Both the position numbers and the translations under genes were made by a program. Source: Streptomyces lincolnensis (GTDB lineage Bacteria > Actinomycetota > Actinomycetes > Streptomycetales > Streptomycetaceae). From it: DNA of 64,000 nt. Location: positions 5,580,001 through 5,644,000 of the forward strand of contig NZ_CP016438.1 in NCBI RefSeq assembly GCF_001685355.1, read 5' to 3'. This document shows, one piece after another, positions 44,483 through 52,429 of the stretch (the stretch's first letter is position 1; each line of letters opens with the position of its first letter). The notes under the pieces were generated by a model. It did no database searches. It was given only the letters and a program-made list of their open reading frames with translations, and was not told the origin of the DNA.

Positions 44483-45688
44483 ATGAGCGTCTGGGACGAC
44501 CTGGTGGGCCAGGAGAAGGTGAGCGAGCAGCTCGGTGCCGCCGCCCGGGATGCCGATGCCCTGGTCACCGCGACCACCGCGCACACACCGCCGCCCGAGG
44601 CGTCGAAGATGACGCACGCGTGGCTGTTCACGGGCCCGCCCGGCGCGGGCAGGAACCAGGCGGCGCGGGCCTTCGCCGCCGCCCTCCAGTGCGTCAGCCC
44701 CGACCGCGCCCTCGGCGGGGCCCCCGGCTGCGGTTTCTGTGACGGCTGCCATACGGCACTGGTCGGCACCCACGCCGACGTCAGCACCGTGGCCGCCGTC
44801 GGCGCGCAGATCCTCGCCGACGACATGCGGGACACCGTCCGCAAGTCGTTCACCTCGCCGGCGAACGGCCGCTGGCAGGTCATCCTCGTCGAGGACGCCG
44901 AGCGGCTGAACGAGAAGTCGGCCAACGCCGTCCTCAAGGCCGTGGAGGAGCCCGCCCCGCGCACGGTGTGGCTGCTGTGCGCGCCCTCCGTCGAGGACGT
45001 CCTGCCGACCATCCGCTCCCGTTGCCGCCACCTGAACCTGAGCACGCCCTCAGTCGACGCCGTCGCCGACATGCTCGTACGCCGTGAGGGCGTCGAGCCC
45101 GCCGCCGCCCTGGCCGCCGCCCGCGCCACCCAGGGCCACGTCGACCGGGCCCGCCGTCTGGCCACCGACCCGGCCGCACGCGAGCGCCGCGCCGCCGTTC
45201 TCAAGCTGCCCCTGCGTGTCGACGACATCGGCGGCTGCCTCAAGTCCGCCCAGGAACTGGTGGACGCGGCGGCCGAGGACGCCAAGCAGCTCGCCGAGGA
45301 GAGGGACGGCAAGGAGACCGAGGAACTCAAGACGGCGATGGGCGCCTCCCAGGGCGGCCGGATGCCGCGCGGCACCGCGGGTGTGATGAAGGACCTGGAG
45401 GACAAGCAGAAGCGGCGCCGGACGCGGACGCAGCGCGACAGCCTCGACGTCGCCCTCACCGACCTCACCGCCTTCTACCGTGACGTCCTCGCCCTCCAGC
45501 TCGGCTCCCGGGTGGCGATCGCCAACGCGGACGTCGGGGACACCCTCGAACGGCTCGCCCGCGCCGGCTCCCCCGAGTCCACGCTCCGCCGCATCGAGGC
45601 GATCGCCGCCTGCCGCGAGGCCCTCGACCGCAATGTGGCGCCCCTGCTGGCGGTGGAGGCGATGACGATGGCGCTCAGAGCGGGCTGA
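44483..45688 (+). CDS. holB: DNA polymerase III delta' subunit
   Basis: A 401-residue clamp-loader subunit with AAA+ fold. The P-loop is degenerate (GPPGAGRNQAA, lacking the Lys and Thr), as expected for the non-hydrolysing delta' role. Zinc ligands are in CVSPDRALGGAPGCGFCDGC. Sensor I is around PTIRSRCRHLNL with the SRC motif. It has a longer C-terminal domain than E. coli (334 residues). ATG 44483 has GGTGAGGG upstream. It follows tmk by 94 bp, the usual bacterial pairing. Confidence 0.93.
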   Translation: MSVWDDLVGQEKVSEQLGAAARDADALVTATTAHTPPPEASKMTHAWLFTGPPGAGRNQAARAFAAALQCVSPDRALGGAPGCGFCDGCHTALVGTHADVSTVAAVGAQILADDMRDTVRKSFTSPANGRWQVILVEDAERLNEKSANAVLKAVEEPAPRTVWLLCAPSVEDVLPTIRSRCRHLNLSTPSVDAVADMLVRREGVEPAAALAAARATQGHVDRARRLATDPAARERRAAVLKLPLRVDDIGGCLKSAQELVDAAAEDAKQLAEERDGKETEELKTAMGASQGGRMPRGTAGVMKDLEDKQKRRRTRTQRDSLDVALTDLTAFYRDVLALQLGSRVAIANADVGDTLERLARAGSPESTLRRIEAIAACREALDRNVAPLLAVEAMTMALRAG

Positions 45689-45836
45689 CCGCGCTCACGT
45701 CGGCACGGCGCCCTCGGGACACCGGCGGGCCGCCGACCGGCACGGATCCGATCACAGAAGGTTGACGGCGTCCCTCGTACGGGGAATGACCGGCACGCAG
45801 AGCATCCGAGCCACTGCGCAGAGTTACGCTCGATCG

Positions 45837-47432
45837 ATGCACACCAGGCGCATCTCACTGTTCAGCTCCCCACCGGGCGGAGTCCGTACCGGCGGCGCCC
45901 TCCTCGCCGCGGCCGCGCTGCTCGTCTCCGCCTGCTCCTCGGGGAGCGCGACGAGCTCCGGCGGCGCGGTGGCCGAGGCGGCGCTCGCCCCGCTGCCGAG
46001 GGCCGTCCCGGCCGCCCTCGCGTCGTACTACGGACAGAAGCCGAGCTGGCGCTCCTGCGGAGTCCCCGGCTTCGAGTGCGCCACGGTGAAGGCGCCGCTG
46101 GACTACGCCGAGCCGGGCGACGGCGACGTCCGACTCGCCGTCGCCCGCAAGAAGGCCACAGGGCCGGGCGAGCGACTGGGCTCGCTGCTGGTAAACCCGG
46201 GCGGGCCGGGCGGCTCGGCGATCGGCTACCTCCAGGCGTACGCCGGGATCGGCTACCCGGCGGAGATCCGCGCGCGCTACGACATGGTCGCGGTCGACCC
46301 ACGCGGCGTCGCCCGCAGCGAACCCGTCGAGTGTCTCGACGGGCGGGACATGGACACGTACACGCAGACCGACCTCACGCCCGACGACAAGCGCGAGAGG
46401 ACGGCCGTCGTCGACGCGTACAAGAAGTTCGCCGAGGGCTGCGGCGCCCGGTCGCCGAAGCTGCTGCGCCATGTCTCCACCGTCGAGACGGCCCGGGACA
46501 TGGACATCGTGCGAGCCGTGCTGGGCGACACGAAGCTCAACTACGTCGGGGCGTCGTACGGGACGTTCCTGGGGGCGACGTACGCGGGACTCTTCCCGGG
46601 CCGCGCCGGCCGGCTCGTGCTGGACGGCGCGATGGACCCCTCACTGCCCGCCCGCCGGCTGAACCTCGACCAGACCGCGGGCTTCGAGACGGCCTTCCAG
46701 TCGTTCGCGAAGGACTGCGTCCAGCAGCCGGACTGCCCCCTCGGCACGAAGGGCACGGCGCCCGCCGAGGTCGGCAGGAACCTCAAGGCCTTCTTCCGGA
46801 AGCTGGACGCCCGCCCGGTCCCCACCGGCGACGCGGACGGCCGCCGCCTCGGCGAGGCCCTGGCCACCACCGGCGTCACGGCCGCGCTCTACGACGAGGG
46901 AGCCTGGGCCCAACTCCGCGAGGCGCTGTCGTCGGCGATGAAGGAGAACGACGGCGCGGGACTGCTGCTCCTCGCCGACAGCTACTACGAGCGGGACGCC
47001 GACGGCCGCTACGCGAACCTGATGTTCGCCAACGCCGCCGTGAACTGCCTCGACCTCCCGGCCGCCTTCGACACCCCCGAGGAGGTGCGCAAAGCCCTCC
47101 CCGCCTTCGAAAAGGCGTCCCCCGTCTTCGGCAGGGGCCTCGCCTGGGCCTCCCTGAACTGCGCGTACTGGCCGGTGCGGCACACCGGCGAACCGCACCG
47201 CATCGAGGCCAAGGGCGCCGCCCCGATCGTCGTCGTCGGCACCACCCGCGACCCGGCGACCCCCTACCGCTGGGCCCGCGCCCTCTCCCGCCAGCTCACC
47301 TCGGCCCGCCTCCTCACCTACGAGGGCGACGGCCACACCGCCTACGGCCGCGGCAGCGCCTGCGTGGACTCCACGATCAACGCGTACCTGCTCCGCGGGA
47401 CCCCTCCGACACACGGAAAACGCTGCTCCTAG
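45837..47432 (+). CDS. Secreted alpha/beta hydrolase, tripeptidyl-aminopeptidase-like
   Basis: A 531-residue exported protein of the Streptomyces Tap/SlpD-E family. The signal peptide ends in the lipobox LLVSACSS. The catalytic parts are NPGGPGGS (oxyanion), GASYGTFLG (Ser nucleophile), VGTTRDPATPY (Asp) and GDGHTAYG (His). Family members remove tripeptides from secreted proteins. ATG 45837 has no ribosome site but lies 6 bases after TACGCT, fitting a leaderless start; ATG 45786 is an alternative that would lengthen the leader by 17 residues. A 12-bp hairpin follows. Confidence 0.88.
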   Translation: MHTRRISLFSSPPGGVRTGGALLAAAALLVSACSSGSATSSGGAVAEAALAPLPRAVPAALASYYGQKPSWRSCGVPGFECATVKAPLDYAEPGDGDVRLAVARKKATGPGERLGSLLVNPGGPGGSAIGYLQAYAGIGYPAEIRARYDMVAVDPRGVARSEPVECLDGRDMDTYTQTDLTPDDKRERTAVVDAYKKFAEGCGARSPKLLRHVSTVETARDMDIVRAVLGDTKLNYVGASYGTFLGATYAGLFPGRAGRLVLDGAMDPSLPARRLNLDQTAGFETAFQSFAKDCVQQPDCPLGTKGTAPAEVGRNLKAFFRKLDARPVPTGDADGRRLGEALATTGVTAALYDEGAWAQLREALSSAMKENDGAGLLLLADSYYERDADGRYANLMFANAAVNCLDLPAAFDTPEEVRKALPAFEKASPVFGRGLAWASLNCAYWPVRHTGEPHRIEAKGAAPIVVVGTTRDPATPYRWARALSRQLTSARLLTYEGDGHTAYGRGSACVDSTINAYLLRGTPPTHGKRCS

Positions 47433-47447
47433 CCTGCGCGTCGGACC

Positions 47448-47488
47448 CCGGACCGGCCCTGGAGCACAGACCTCCGGGGCCGGTCCGG
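47448..47488 (+). terminator. Terminator after the peptidase gene
   Basis: CCGGACCGGCCC (47448-47459) pairs with GGGCCGGTCCGG (47477-47488), a perfect 12-bp stem, 15 bp past the stop. Confidence 0.75.
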
Positions 47489-47606
47489 CACCGGCCTGAG
47501 CCCGTGCCGGGGCGGGTCGGGACCGGGCCGGGGGCGGTTCGGAGCACCCCCGGAAACTGTGTAGACTTACCGACGTTGCTGATCGCACCATAGGTGTGGA
47601 CAGCGC

Positions 47607-47683
47607 GCCGCCTTAGCTCAGATGGCCAGAGCAACGCACTCGTAATGCGTAGGTCTCGGGTTCGAATCCCGAAGGCGGCTCCA
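47607..47683 (+). tRNA. tRNA-Thr (anticodon CGU)
   Basis: Complete cloverleaf: acceptor GCCGCCT (47607-47613) pairs with AGGCGGC (47673-47679), anticodon arm ACGCA-CTCGTAA-TGCGT with anticodon CGT, and T arm TCGGGTTCGAATCCCGA. The encoded CCA is at 47681-47683. A TAGACT -10-like hexamer at 47562 precedes the transcript. The 3' half from the anticodon loop on is the integration site described below; the gene is reconstituted and intact. Confidence 0.96.
47639..47681. repeat. att copy 1 (3' half of tRNA-Thr)
   Basis: 43 bp identical to 52341-52383, starting in the anticodon loop (CTCGTAATGCG) and ending in the acceptor stem (GGCGGCTC). tRNA 3' halves are the usual target of tyrosine integrases in actinobacterial integrative elements. 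Confidence 0.9.
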
Positions 47684-47688
47684 TGGTG

Positions 47689-47727
47689 AACCGCAGGTCA
47701 GGCATCTGACCTGCGGTTTCTTTTTGT
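47689..47727 (+). terminator. Terminator after tRNA-Thr
   Basis: AACCGCAGGTCA and TGACCTGCGGTT, perfect 12-bp arms with loop GGCATC, followed by TCTTTTTG. Lies 6 bp past the tRNA. Confidence 0.9.
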
Positions 47728-47771
47728 CTTGACCTTGGAATGTGTCTGCTGAGGGTGTTTTGGGCTGTGCA

Positions 47772-47860
47772 TGTAATGCGTAGGTCAGAGTTTCACTCTG
47801 TGGGCTCAGTCAGGCGAGTTCTGAGGTCGAGCATCGGTGCTGACCTGCTGTTTCTTTGGG
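47772..47860. repeat. Diverged copy of tRNA 3' half plus terminator
   Basis: GTAATGCGTAGGTC (47773-47786) repeats the tRNA anticodon-arm sequence exactly. Next comes CAGAG-TTTCA-CTCTG, which folds like a T arm but with different stem bases, then GGGCTC. At 47841 TGACCTGCTGTTTCTTTGGG resembles the right arm and tail of the tRNA terminator. Spacing matches the real tRNA-terminator segment within 3 bp. A decayed earlier att/terminator junction is the simplest reading. Confidence 0.65.
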
Positions 47861-48074
47861 ATCGCTGATTTGTGAGTCAGTATGGGCGTGGCGTGGCGTG
47901 GCGTGGGGTGGCCAAGGGGTGGCCATGTGTGCAGCGGCGGTGCACGACAGAGGGCTCCGGGGCTGTGTATGAAAGCCGTACCGAGCTCGGGGCTTGTAGC
48001 TGTCCGACAACGTGGAGTGCAGGCTCGTCGCTCGCGGTACGCGGCGAGCACCTGTTGGTGCACCGGCCCCGGCG
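47861..48074. other. No gene seen; short tandem GGCGT run
   Basis: Contains GGCGTGGCGTGGCGTG (about 47888) and otherwise nothing recognised. Part of the decayed left end of the element. Confidence 0.5.
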
Positions 48075-48416
48075 CTATGCCTCGGCGTCGGTGATCTTCA
48101 CGTCGCTCTGCTGGGTCCATCGCTCCAGGGCGGGGCGCGACTCATGAGACCAGTAGCTTCGGCGCAGTTCGCCCTCCGGGGAGAACTGCAGGATTTCGGC
48201 ACGGCCGAACGCCTGGGCAAGACCGGAGCCCAACCTGTCGGCGGCGGCGACAAGTTCAGGACCACCGGCGGCCATGTCGTCAACATCGGAAACGGTGACA
48301 GCCGGCGCGGCTTTGGTCAGGACCCGGGCCCCGAGAAGCTCGGGGAAGCCGTGGCGACGGTAGTGCACGAGCCGGGTGGGACACCCCGCCGTCACCGGGT
48401 GAACCGTCGCCCGCAA
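48075..48416 (-). pseudogene. Hypothetical protein remnant, N-terminus lost
   Basis: About 113 codons open on the minus strand, from a possible TTG ([12 protein letters not shown]) to [10 protein letters not shown]. Composition and segments such as [18 protein letters not shown] and [15 protein letters not shown] look like a real protein C-terminus, but no start with a ribosome site is seen. Upstream sequence is occupied by an unrelated fragment on the other strand. Unrecognised. Confidence 0.4.
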
Positions 48417-48452
48417 AAAGGCGTTGCCACTGGCCGCCGCGCGATCACGTGC

Positions 48453-48656
48453 ATGGAGTGCGAGGTACTGGAGACCACTGAGCAGGCCGTCCGCAAGCTC
48501 GTCTCCTTCGGCATCCGCCACACCCTCTCGGTCCAGGACGACCCGGCCCGGGGCATCGGCGCGGCCCGCGACTGGCTGCTGTCCGAGCTGCGCTCGTACG
48601 CGGCGGCCTCCGGCGGCCTGGGTGTCCGTCTGCTGCCGGTCCAGCCAGCCCGTCAC
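48453..48656 (+). pseudogene. Fragment resembling an M28-type metallopeptidase N-terminus
   Basis: The plus frame gives [20 protein letters not shown], then [18 protein letters not shown] and RSYAAASGG. That RHTLS...GIGAARDW...YAAASGG pattern is what M28-type aminopeptidases have just before their catalytic domain. Only about 65 residues remain, with no signal peptide before and no zinc ligands after, so this is a stranded fragment. It interrupts the minus-strand sequence around it. Confidence 0.5.
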
Positions 48657-48836
48657 GTTGCCGCGTGTCCAGGCCGCCTTGGTCCCTGGCCCAGGCGAGT
48701 AGCCCGCCGAACCAGAACACCGCTGCAGGAGCCGCGATACCTGCACAAGGTTTGCTCCTTGTTGGTGAATGGTCGAGTCCCAAGCCCTGGGCCAGCGGTG
48801 GAGTCGCTGAGCCCGGGGCCATCTACGGGGTGCCGC

Positions 48837-49055
48837 TCAGGCAGACTTGGCAGTCATGCCGCGTTCTCGGGTGAGGAGCTCGACGATCTCGTGGAGACGG
48901 AACTTCGGGTCGGGAGCCTCGGCGATCATTTCGGTGAGCAGGTTGTTGAAGTCGTCCAGTGCGGGGCTGCCGAGCCCAGCCGCGTTCATCGCGGCGTGTC
49001 CTTCCTGGAGTTGCCCGATGATGCGTTCGGCGTCGGCGTTGACGGCGGTCGTCAT
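48837..49055 (-). CDS. Small unknown protein, last gene of five-gene operon
   Basis: A 72-residue, helical, acidic protein ([20 protein letters not shown] at the start, [17 protein letters not shown] near the end). ATG 49055 overlaps the previous stop (ATGA) and has GGAGGTG upstream. Not recognised. Likely soluble. Confidence 0.7.
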   Translation of the reverse strand: MTTAVNADAERIIGQLQEGHAAMNAAGLGSPALDDFNNLLTEMIAEAPDPKFRLHEIVELLTRERGMTAKSA

Positions 49056-49642
49056 GCCGGCACCTCCGCCCGCTCGGACCCGGTCTCGCAGAGGACACGG
49101 GTGAGCGTGTCCCACACATGGTCGGGGTCCCCGGTCTCCAGGATCATCCCGGCTGCCACGTCGAGGGCCCTGTCGATACGCCCGCCGTTGTTCTCCTTCT
49201 CTACGCCTATGGCGTGCAGTACGCGGACAACGTGGGGGCGGGCCGCCGCATGCGCGGCGGGCAGCCGGTCGGTGGCGTCCGCCAGGTCCCAGCCAGCCGG
49301 GACCTGGTAGGCGGCCGGGCTGTCGTCGTAGGTGACGACCCTGGGAGTGCCTTTGCCGCTGCCCAGGTGGACGTCCAGGCGGAGCCGGGACGCTTCCCGG
49401 AACAGGGCGGTGATGCCCGGGCTCATGTCGTCGAGGATCACCTCGCGGACGGCGTACCCGTGCTGGCGCAGCGAGATGCGGGCGAGCCAGACGGCGGTGC
49501 CGGGGTTGGCGAGGTGCCTGTCGTAGACGAGGGTGGCGGTGCCGTCGGCAGGGCTGAGGTCGCGGATGTCGGCGGCCTTGCCGGGGGAGGTGGTTCCGCG
49601 TCGGACCGTGAGGGTGAGGTCGAGGGGGATCGTGGCGGTCAC
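49052..49642 (-). CDS. Unknown 196-residue protein of small-gene operon
   Basis: Starts with GTG inside the previous stop (GTGA), in the repeated junction GGAGGTGACGCTGTGACC-like sequence. No membrane segment. Segments such as [28 protein letters not shown] and [21 protein letters not shown] suggest a folded alpha/beta protein with a helical C-terminus. No known motif recognised. Confidence 0.7.
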   Translation of the reverse strand: MTATIPLDLTLTVRRGTTSPGKAADIRDLSPADGTATLVYDRHLANPGTAVWLARISLRQHGYAVREVILDDMSPGITALFREASRLRLDVHLGSGKGTPRVVTYDDSPAAYQVPAGWDLADATDRLPAAHAAARPHVVRVLHAIGVEKENNGGRIDRALDVAAGMILETGDPDHVWDTLTRVLCETGSERAEVPA

Positions 49643-49947
49643 AGCGTCACCTCGGTCTGCTTGGCGGGGATACGGGTTGTGACGAACGGCGCTGGCATGT
49701 CAGGCACCGGTACCCCGAGCGCCTGGGCGAGTAGGTACCGGGCGACGGTGTCGTGCTCCAGTTCGCTGCGCCCGGTCGGCATGGTGAGCCGCAGCTCACC
49801 TGTCTTGCGCTGGACGATGACGGCGCCGAAGAACGCTCGGTCGGTGATCGGGGAGTCGGTGAGGGTGACGCCCAACTCGCTGATGAGCACGGGGAGAGGG
49901 GTGTCCATCAGGTGGTCGGCGGACGGCTTCGTGGCGGAGACGGTCAC
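49639..49947 (-). CDS. Unknown 102-residue protein of small-gene operon
   Basis: GTG start overlaps the stop of the preceding gene; ends in TEVTL followed by the next GTG. Predicted beta-rich core (FFGAVIVQRKTGELRLTM) and a helical stretch (HDTVARYLLAQALGV). Unrecognised. Confidence 0.68.
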   Translation of the reverse strand: MTVSATKPSADHLMDTPLPVLISELGVTLTDSPITDRAFFGAVIVQRKTGELRLTMPTGRSELEHDTVARYLLAQALGVPVPDMPAPFVTTRIPAKQTEVTL

Positions 49948-50153
49948 AGCGTCACCTCCGTGGCTTTGTCGGTGTACAGCTGGCGGAGGCGGAGGAAGAT
50001 GTCGTCCGCGAGTTCCTTGGCTTTCTCCGAGGTGTACACGTCCGGGAGGGCCTTCCGCATCGCCTCGTCGACCGCCCCGGGGAGGACGGCGGCGAGCCGG
50101 TCGAGGAACGCGGCGGGGGTGGCGGTGGCCTTGTCGAAGTCGGAGAAGGTCAT
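49944..50153 (-). CDS. Unknown 69-residue protein of small-gene operon
   Basis: ATG 50153 overlaps the preceding stop (ATGA). Helical (FLDRLAAVLPGAVDEAMRKA, KELADDIFLRLRQLYTDK), ending in the same TEVTL as its downstream neighbour because both ends are encoded by the shared coupling sequence. Unrecognised. Confidence 0.68.
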   Translation of the reverse strand: MTFSDFDKATATPAAFLDRLAAVLPGAVDEAMRKALPDVYTSEKAKELADDIFLRLRQLYTDKATEVTL

Positions 50154-50503
50154 ACCGGCATCACGCCCTGGTGGGCGAGGATGGCGCGGGCGGCCCACAG
50201 GCGGGTGGAAGGGTCCTGTCCGGCGGGGACAACGAGGAGACGGGTGCCGTCCTTGTGCTGCAGATAGTGCCCGTACAGGCCGTCGAAGGGACTGTCCAGC
50301 TCCACGGCCTGGATGTCGTGCGCAGCGGTAAGTGCCTCGAACACTGTGGTGGGGTCGTTGATGGCAGCCATGATGCGGGCGGAGTCCTGCTCGGCGCGGG
50401 CCTGTATTTCTGCGTCGAGATTGAGGGCTTCGGGCTGTGGAGGCAGCGAAGCCAGGTGCTTGGTGACGCCGACAGGAGCAACGCTTGTTGCTGTTTTCGC
50501 CAT
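50150..50503 (-). CDS. Unknown 117-residue protein, first gene of small-gene operon
   Basis: ATG 50503 has AAAGGAGC at good spacing. Mixed helical and beta pattern with HYLQHKDGTRLLVVPAG; no known motif. Promoter expected in the 210-bp gap to its right. All five genes of this operon overlap end to start, which implies fixed stoichiometry. Confidence 0.7.
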   Translation of the reverse strand: MAKTATSVAPVGVTKHLASLPPQPEALNLDAEIQARAEQDSARIMAAINDPTTVFEALTAAHDIQAVELDSPFDGLYGHYLQHKDGTRLLVVPAGQDPSTRLWAARAILAHQGVMPV

Positions 50504-50715
50504 GGTCTTGCTCCTTTAATGCAGGAGATTGGGGCCAGGCCTCGGGACCGGTGACATAACCACCGGGCGAGAACGTTCTGCTTTCGGTGGTAGTCGCCCT
50601 GGCGAGGGCGGAACAGGCGGCCCTTCTCCGTTCGGGGGACGTCGCCCCGAGATCGATCACCGCCCTGCTACGCAGCACGTAAAATGCGCCTTTTTTTGGG
50701 GATCTTGACCAATTG

Positions 50716-51153
50716 CTAGGTGCCGACGAGGACCGGGGTATCGACGTCGACCGGTGCGGTCTCGGCGAGCTTGACCTTGAGGCTTGGGGCGCAGGCCTTC
50801 ATCGAGACGGGGCCGAGGCCGTGGGCCTTGAAAATGCGGGTGATCTCGGCGAGGTCCGGGGCCTGCCGTGAGGACGGAGTGCGGAAGACGCGCCATGTGC
50901 CGTGGGCGCTGGCGGGCAGCCTCTCGAGGACCTTCTTCGCGGCCCGCTCGCCATGGTCAGGGAGGCGGGCCTGGTCGGCGGCGCGCTCGTACTCGCGGGC
51001 GGCGGCCTCGATCTGCTCGACCGGGAGGATCTCGTCGACCTCGTACAGGCCGGCCGGGTTCGGGGCCTCGACGATCGCGGTCTCGGCTTGGTCGGCAGTG
51101 AGGGCGGCAGGGCCGACGACGGAGCGGACCACGTCGGTGATGGTGCCGAGCAT
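50716..51153 (-). CDS. Unknown 145-residue protein
   Basis: Starts MLGTITDVVRSVVGPAALT; a GTG nine bases further upstream is also possible and neither has a clear ribosome site. Helical N-terminal half (EQIEAAAREYERAADQARL), then GTWRVFRTPSSRQAPDLAEI and a C-terminal VKLAETAPVDVDTPVLVG. No membrane segment. Resembles small proteins of actinobacterial integrative elements in size and setting only. A T7 run lies 22 bp beyond its stop but reads for the other strand. Confidence 0.6.
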   Translation of the reverse strand: MLGTITDVVRSVVGPAALTADQAETAIVEAPNPAGLYEVDEILPVEQIEAAAREYERAADQARLPDHGERAAKKVLERLPASAHGTWRVFRTPSSRQAPDLAEITRIFKAHGLGPVSMKACAPSLKVKLAETAPVDVDTPVLVGT

Positions 51154-51162
51154 GCTGCGCAC

Positions 51163-51448
51163 CGGATGAACGGTGCGGGGGGAGAGAGAAGAGCCTCTTC
51201 GCGTCGCAGGGTCGGTGCGCTGGACGCCCTTTTGCCGCCGGGTCCTGAACTGGAATCCCGCCCGACGAGGCCCCGCCGCCAGGCATTCCTGGGGTCAGAA
51301 CGGGGCGGGAAGGACAGGGAAACCCCGGGAGTGATCACCAAACCCCGGGCACCCCAGTGCGCGGAGGTCTTCAGTCGCGGCTTCGATGATCGTGCCCTCG
51401 CCGACCGGCTGCCGAGCCTCTCCCTGCTTCGGTGTGCGTTTCGCAGAC
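51163..51448. other. Intergenic stretch, nothing recognised
   Basis: About 285 bp with GGGAGAGAAGAG near 51180 and no supported gene or clear hairpin. Confidence 0.5.
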
Positions 51449-52000
51449 TCAGTGAGTGTCGGGCGCCGGGTCCGGCAGGGGGAGTTCATCGAGGTCGAGG
51501 GTGAAGGTGCGGCCGTCGGCCAGGGGGATGGGGAGCTTGCCGGTGCCGTATGCGCGGGTGTGGGCGGTGCTGTAGCCGCTGGAGGTCGGCTCGGTGTGCA
51601 GGACGACTTCCCGGGCGTAGGGGTCCACGACCAGGTAGACGGGGATGCCGTACCGGCCGTACTTTGCGGTGCAGTCGTCGTAGTCCTTGCGGGCGGAGGA
51701 CGTGGAGACGACCTCCGAGATCAGCAGGACGTCCTCGAAGCTGTAGCGCTTGCCCTCCTTGCGCGCGTCCTCGCGGAGGATGGCCAGGTCGGGGGCGGAG
51801 TTCTCGTCGGCGGGGAAGTCGATGTAGACGTCGGAGGTGACCTTCGCGTGACGGCCGAGGGCGAGAGAGTCGATCTGCATCGACCTGATAGTGCTGGAGT
51901 GCTCTTCGCTCTGCGGGGTCATGATGATCTTTCCGTCGGTGCCGAAGAACACCACGTATCCCGCGGGGAACTCGGTGTGCGTGATCACGTCGACACTCAT
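51449..52000 (-). CDS. Uma2-family (DUF820) PD-(D/E)XK nuclease-like protein
   Basis: A 183-residue protein with the Uma2 pattern: PDLAIL (catalytic Asp), SFEDVLLISEVVS (Glu), then DYDDCTAKYGRYGIPVYLVVDP (Lys and Tyr-Gly-Ile-Pro-x-Tyr region). The family is very common in Streptomyces and cyanobacteria; nuclease activity is predicted but rarely shown. ATG 52000 has GGAAGGAG upstream. The only cargo gene of the element with a recognisable domain. Confidence 0.82.
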   Translation of the reverse strand: MSVDVITHTEFPAGYVVFFGTDGKIIMTPQSEEHSSTIRSMQIDSLALGRHAKVTSDVYIDFPADENSAPDLAILREDARKEGKRYSFEDVLLISEVVSTSSARKDYDDCTAKYGRYGIPVYLVVDPYAREVVLHTEPTSSGYSTAHTRAYGTGKLPIPLADGRTFTLDLDELPLPDPAPDTH

Positions 52001-52340
52001 GGACGGTGCTCCTTCCCGTGTGCCGTCATGATACGGCGGGCAGCGCCGTTCCACGGCTGGACGTCCGCGGCGTGCGCGTACACCACAGCGGGGAACCGTC
52101 CGTGTGAGCAGGCGCTGCGACGCGGGGCGTGAGGTGGGCCCGTGATTGTTCGGGCCCAACAGGTGGCGCGGGGTGCCTGTCAGGGGCGCCGGGTGCCCTC
52201 CGAGGTGGCCATGGAGTGGCCGGACGCCTTTGGACGGTGCGGCACGAGGTACCGGCCCTCAGCGCGGCGCATGTGATCTGATCAGGCACAACGGCATTCC
52301 GCAGCATCAGTCGTCATGAGGCAACACGATTACTCGTGGT
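52001..52340. other. Right end of element, with hairpin
   Basis: No gene is supported. TGGGCCCG (52135-52142) pairs with CGGGCCCA (52151-52158) around TGATTGTT. AT-richer sequence with GTGATCTGATCAGGCAC (52271 area) leads up to the att copy and may hold recombinase arm sites. Confidence 0.5.
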
Positions 52341-52383
52341 CTCGTAATGCGTAGGTCTCGGGTTCGAATCCCGAAGGCGGCTC
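52341..52383. repeat. att copy 2
   Basis: Exact copy of 47639-47681, without the 5' half of a tRNA, so not a tRNA gene. Marks the right end of the 4.7-kb element and probably the left end of the next one. Confidence 0.9.
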
Positions 52384-52429
52384 TGAGGAACCCCAGGACT
52401 CACTCGCCGTGACCTGGGGTTTTTCCTTG

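Larger units (their letters stand above)
47639..52383. mobile_element. 4.7-kb element between tRNA-Thr att repeats, lacking its own integrase
   Basis: The exact 43-bp direct repeat at both ends defines an insertion at tRNA-Thr. Inside are a decayed left part, a leftward operon of five small unknown genes, a further small gene and a Uma2-type nuclease. No integrase, replication or transfer gene is inside. The only integrase remnant lies just outside the right repeat and faces it, so this segment looks like a trans-mobilisable (CIME-like) module placed between the tRNA and a second element. Confidence 0.75.

Noticed and set aside
41032..45468. 1478-codon open frame on the minus strand opposite tmk-holB
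   Set aside because: It mirrors two clear genes, has an Arg/Ser/Gly-biased composition and no motif. Such antisense openness is normal at this GC content.
52341..52383. Second tRNA-Thr gene
   Set aside because: Only the 3' half from the anticodon loop is present; no D arm or 5' acceptor strand precedes it. It is an att copy.
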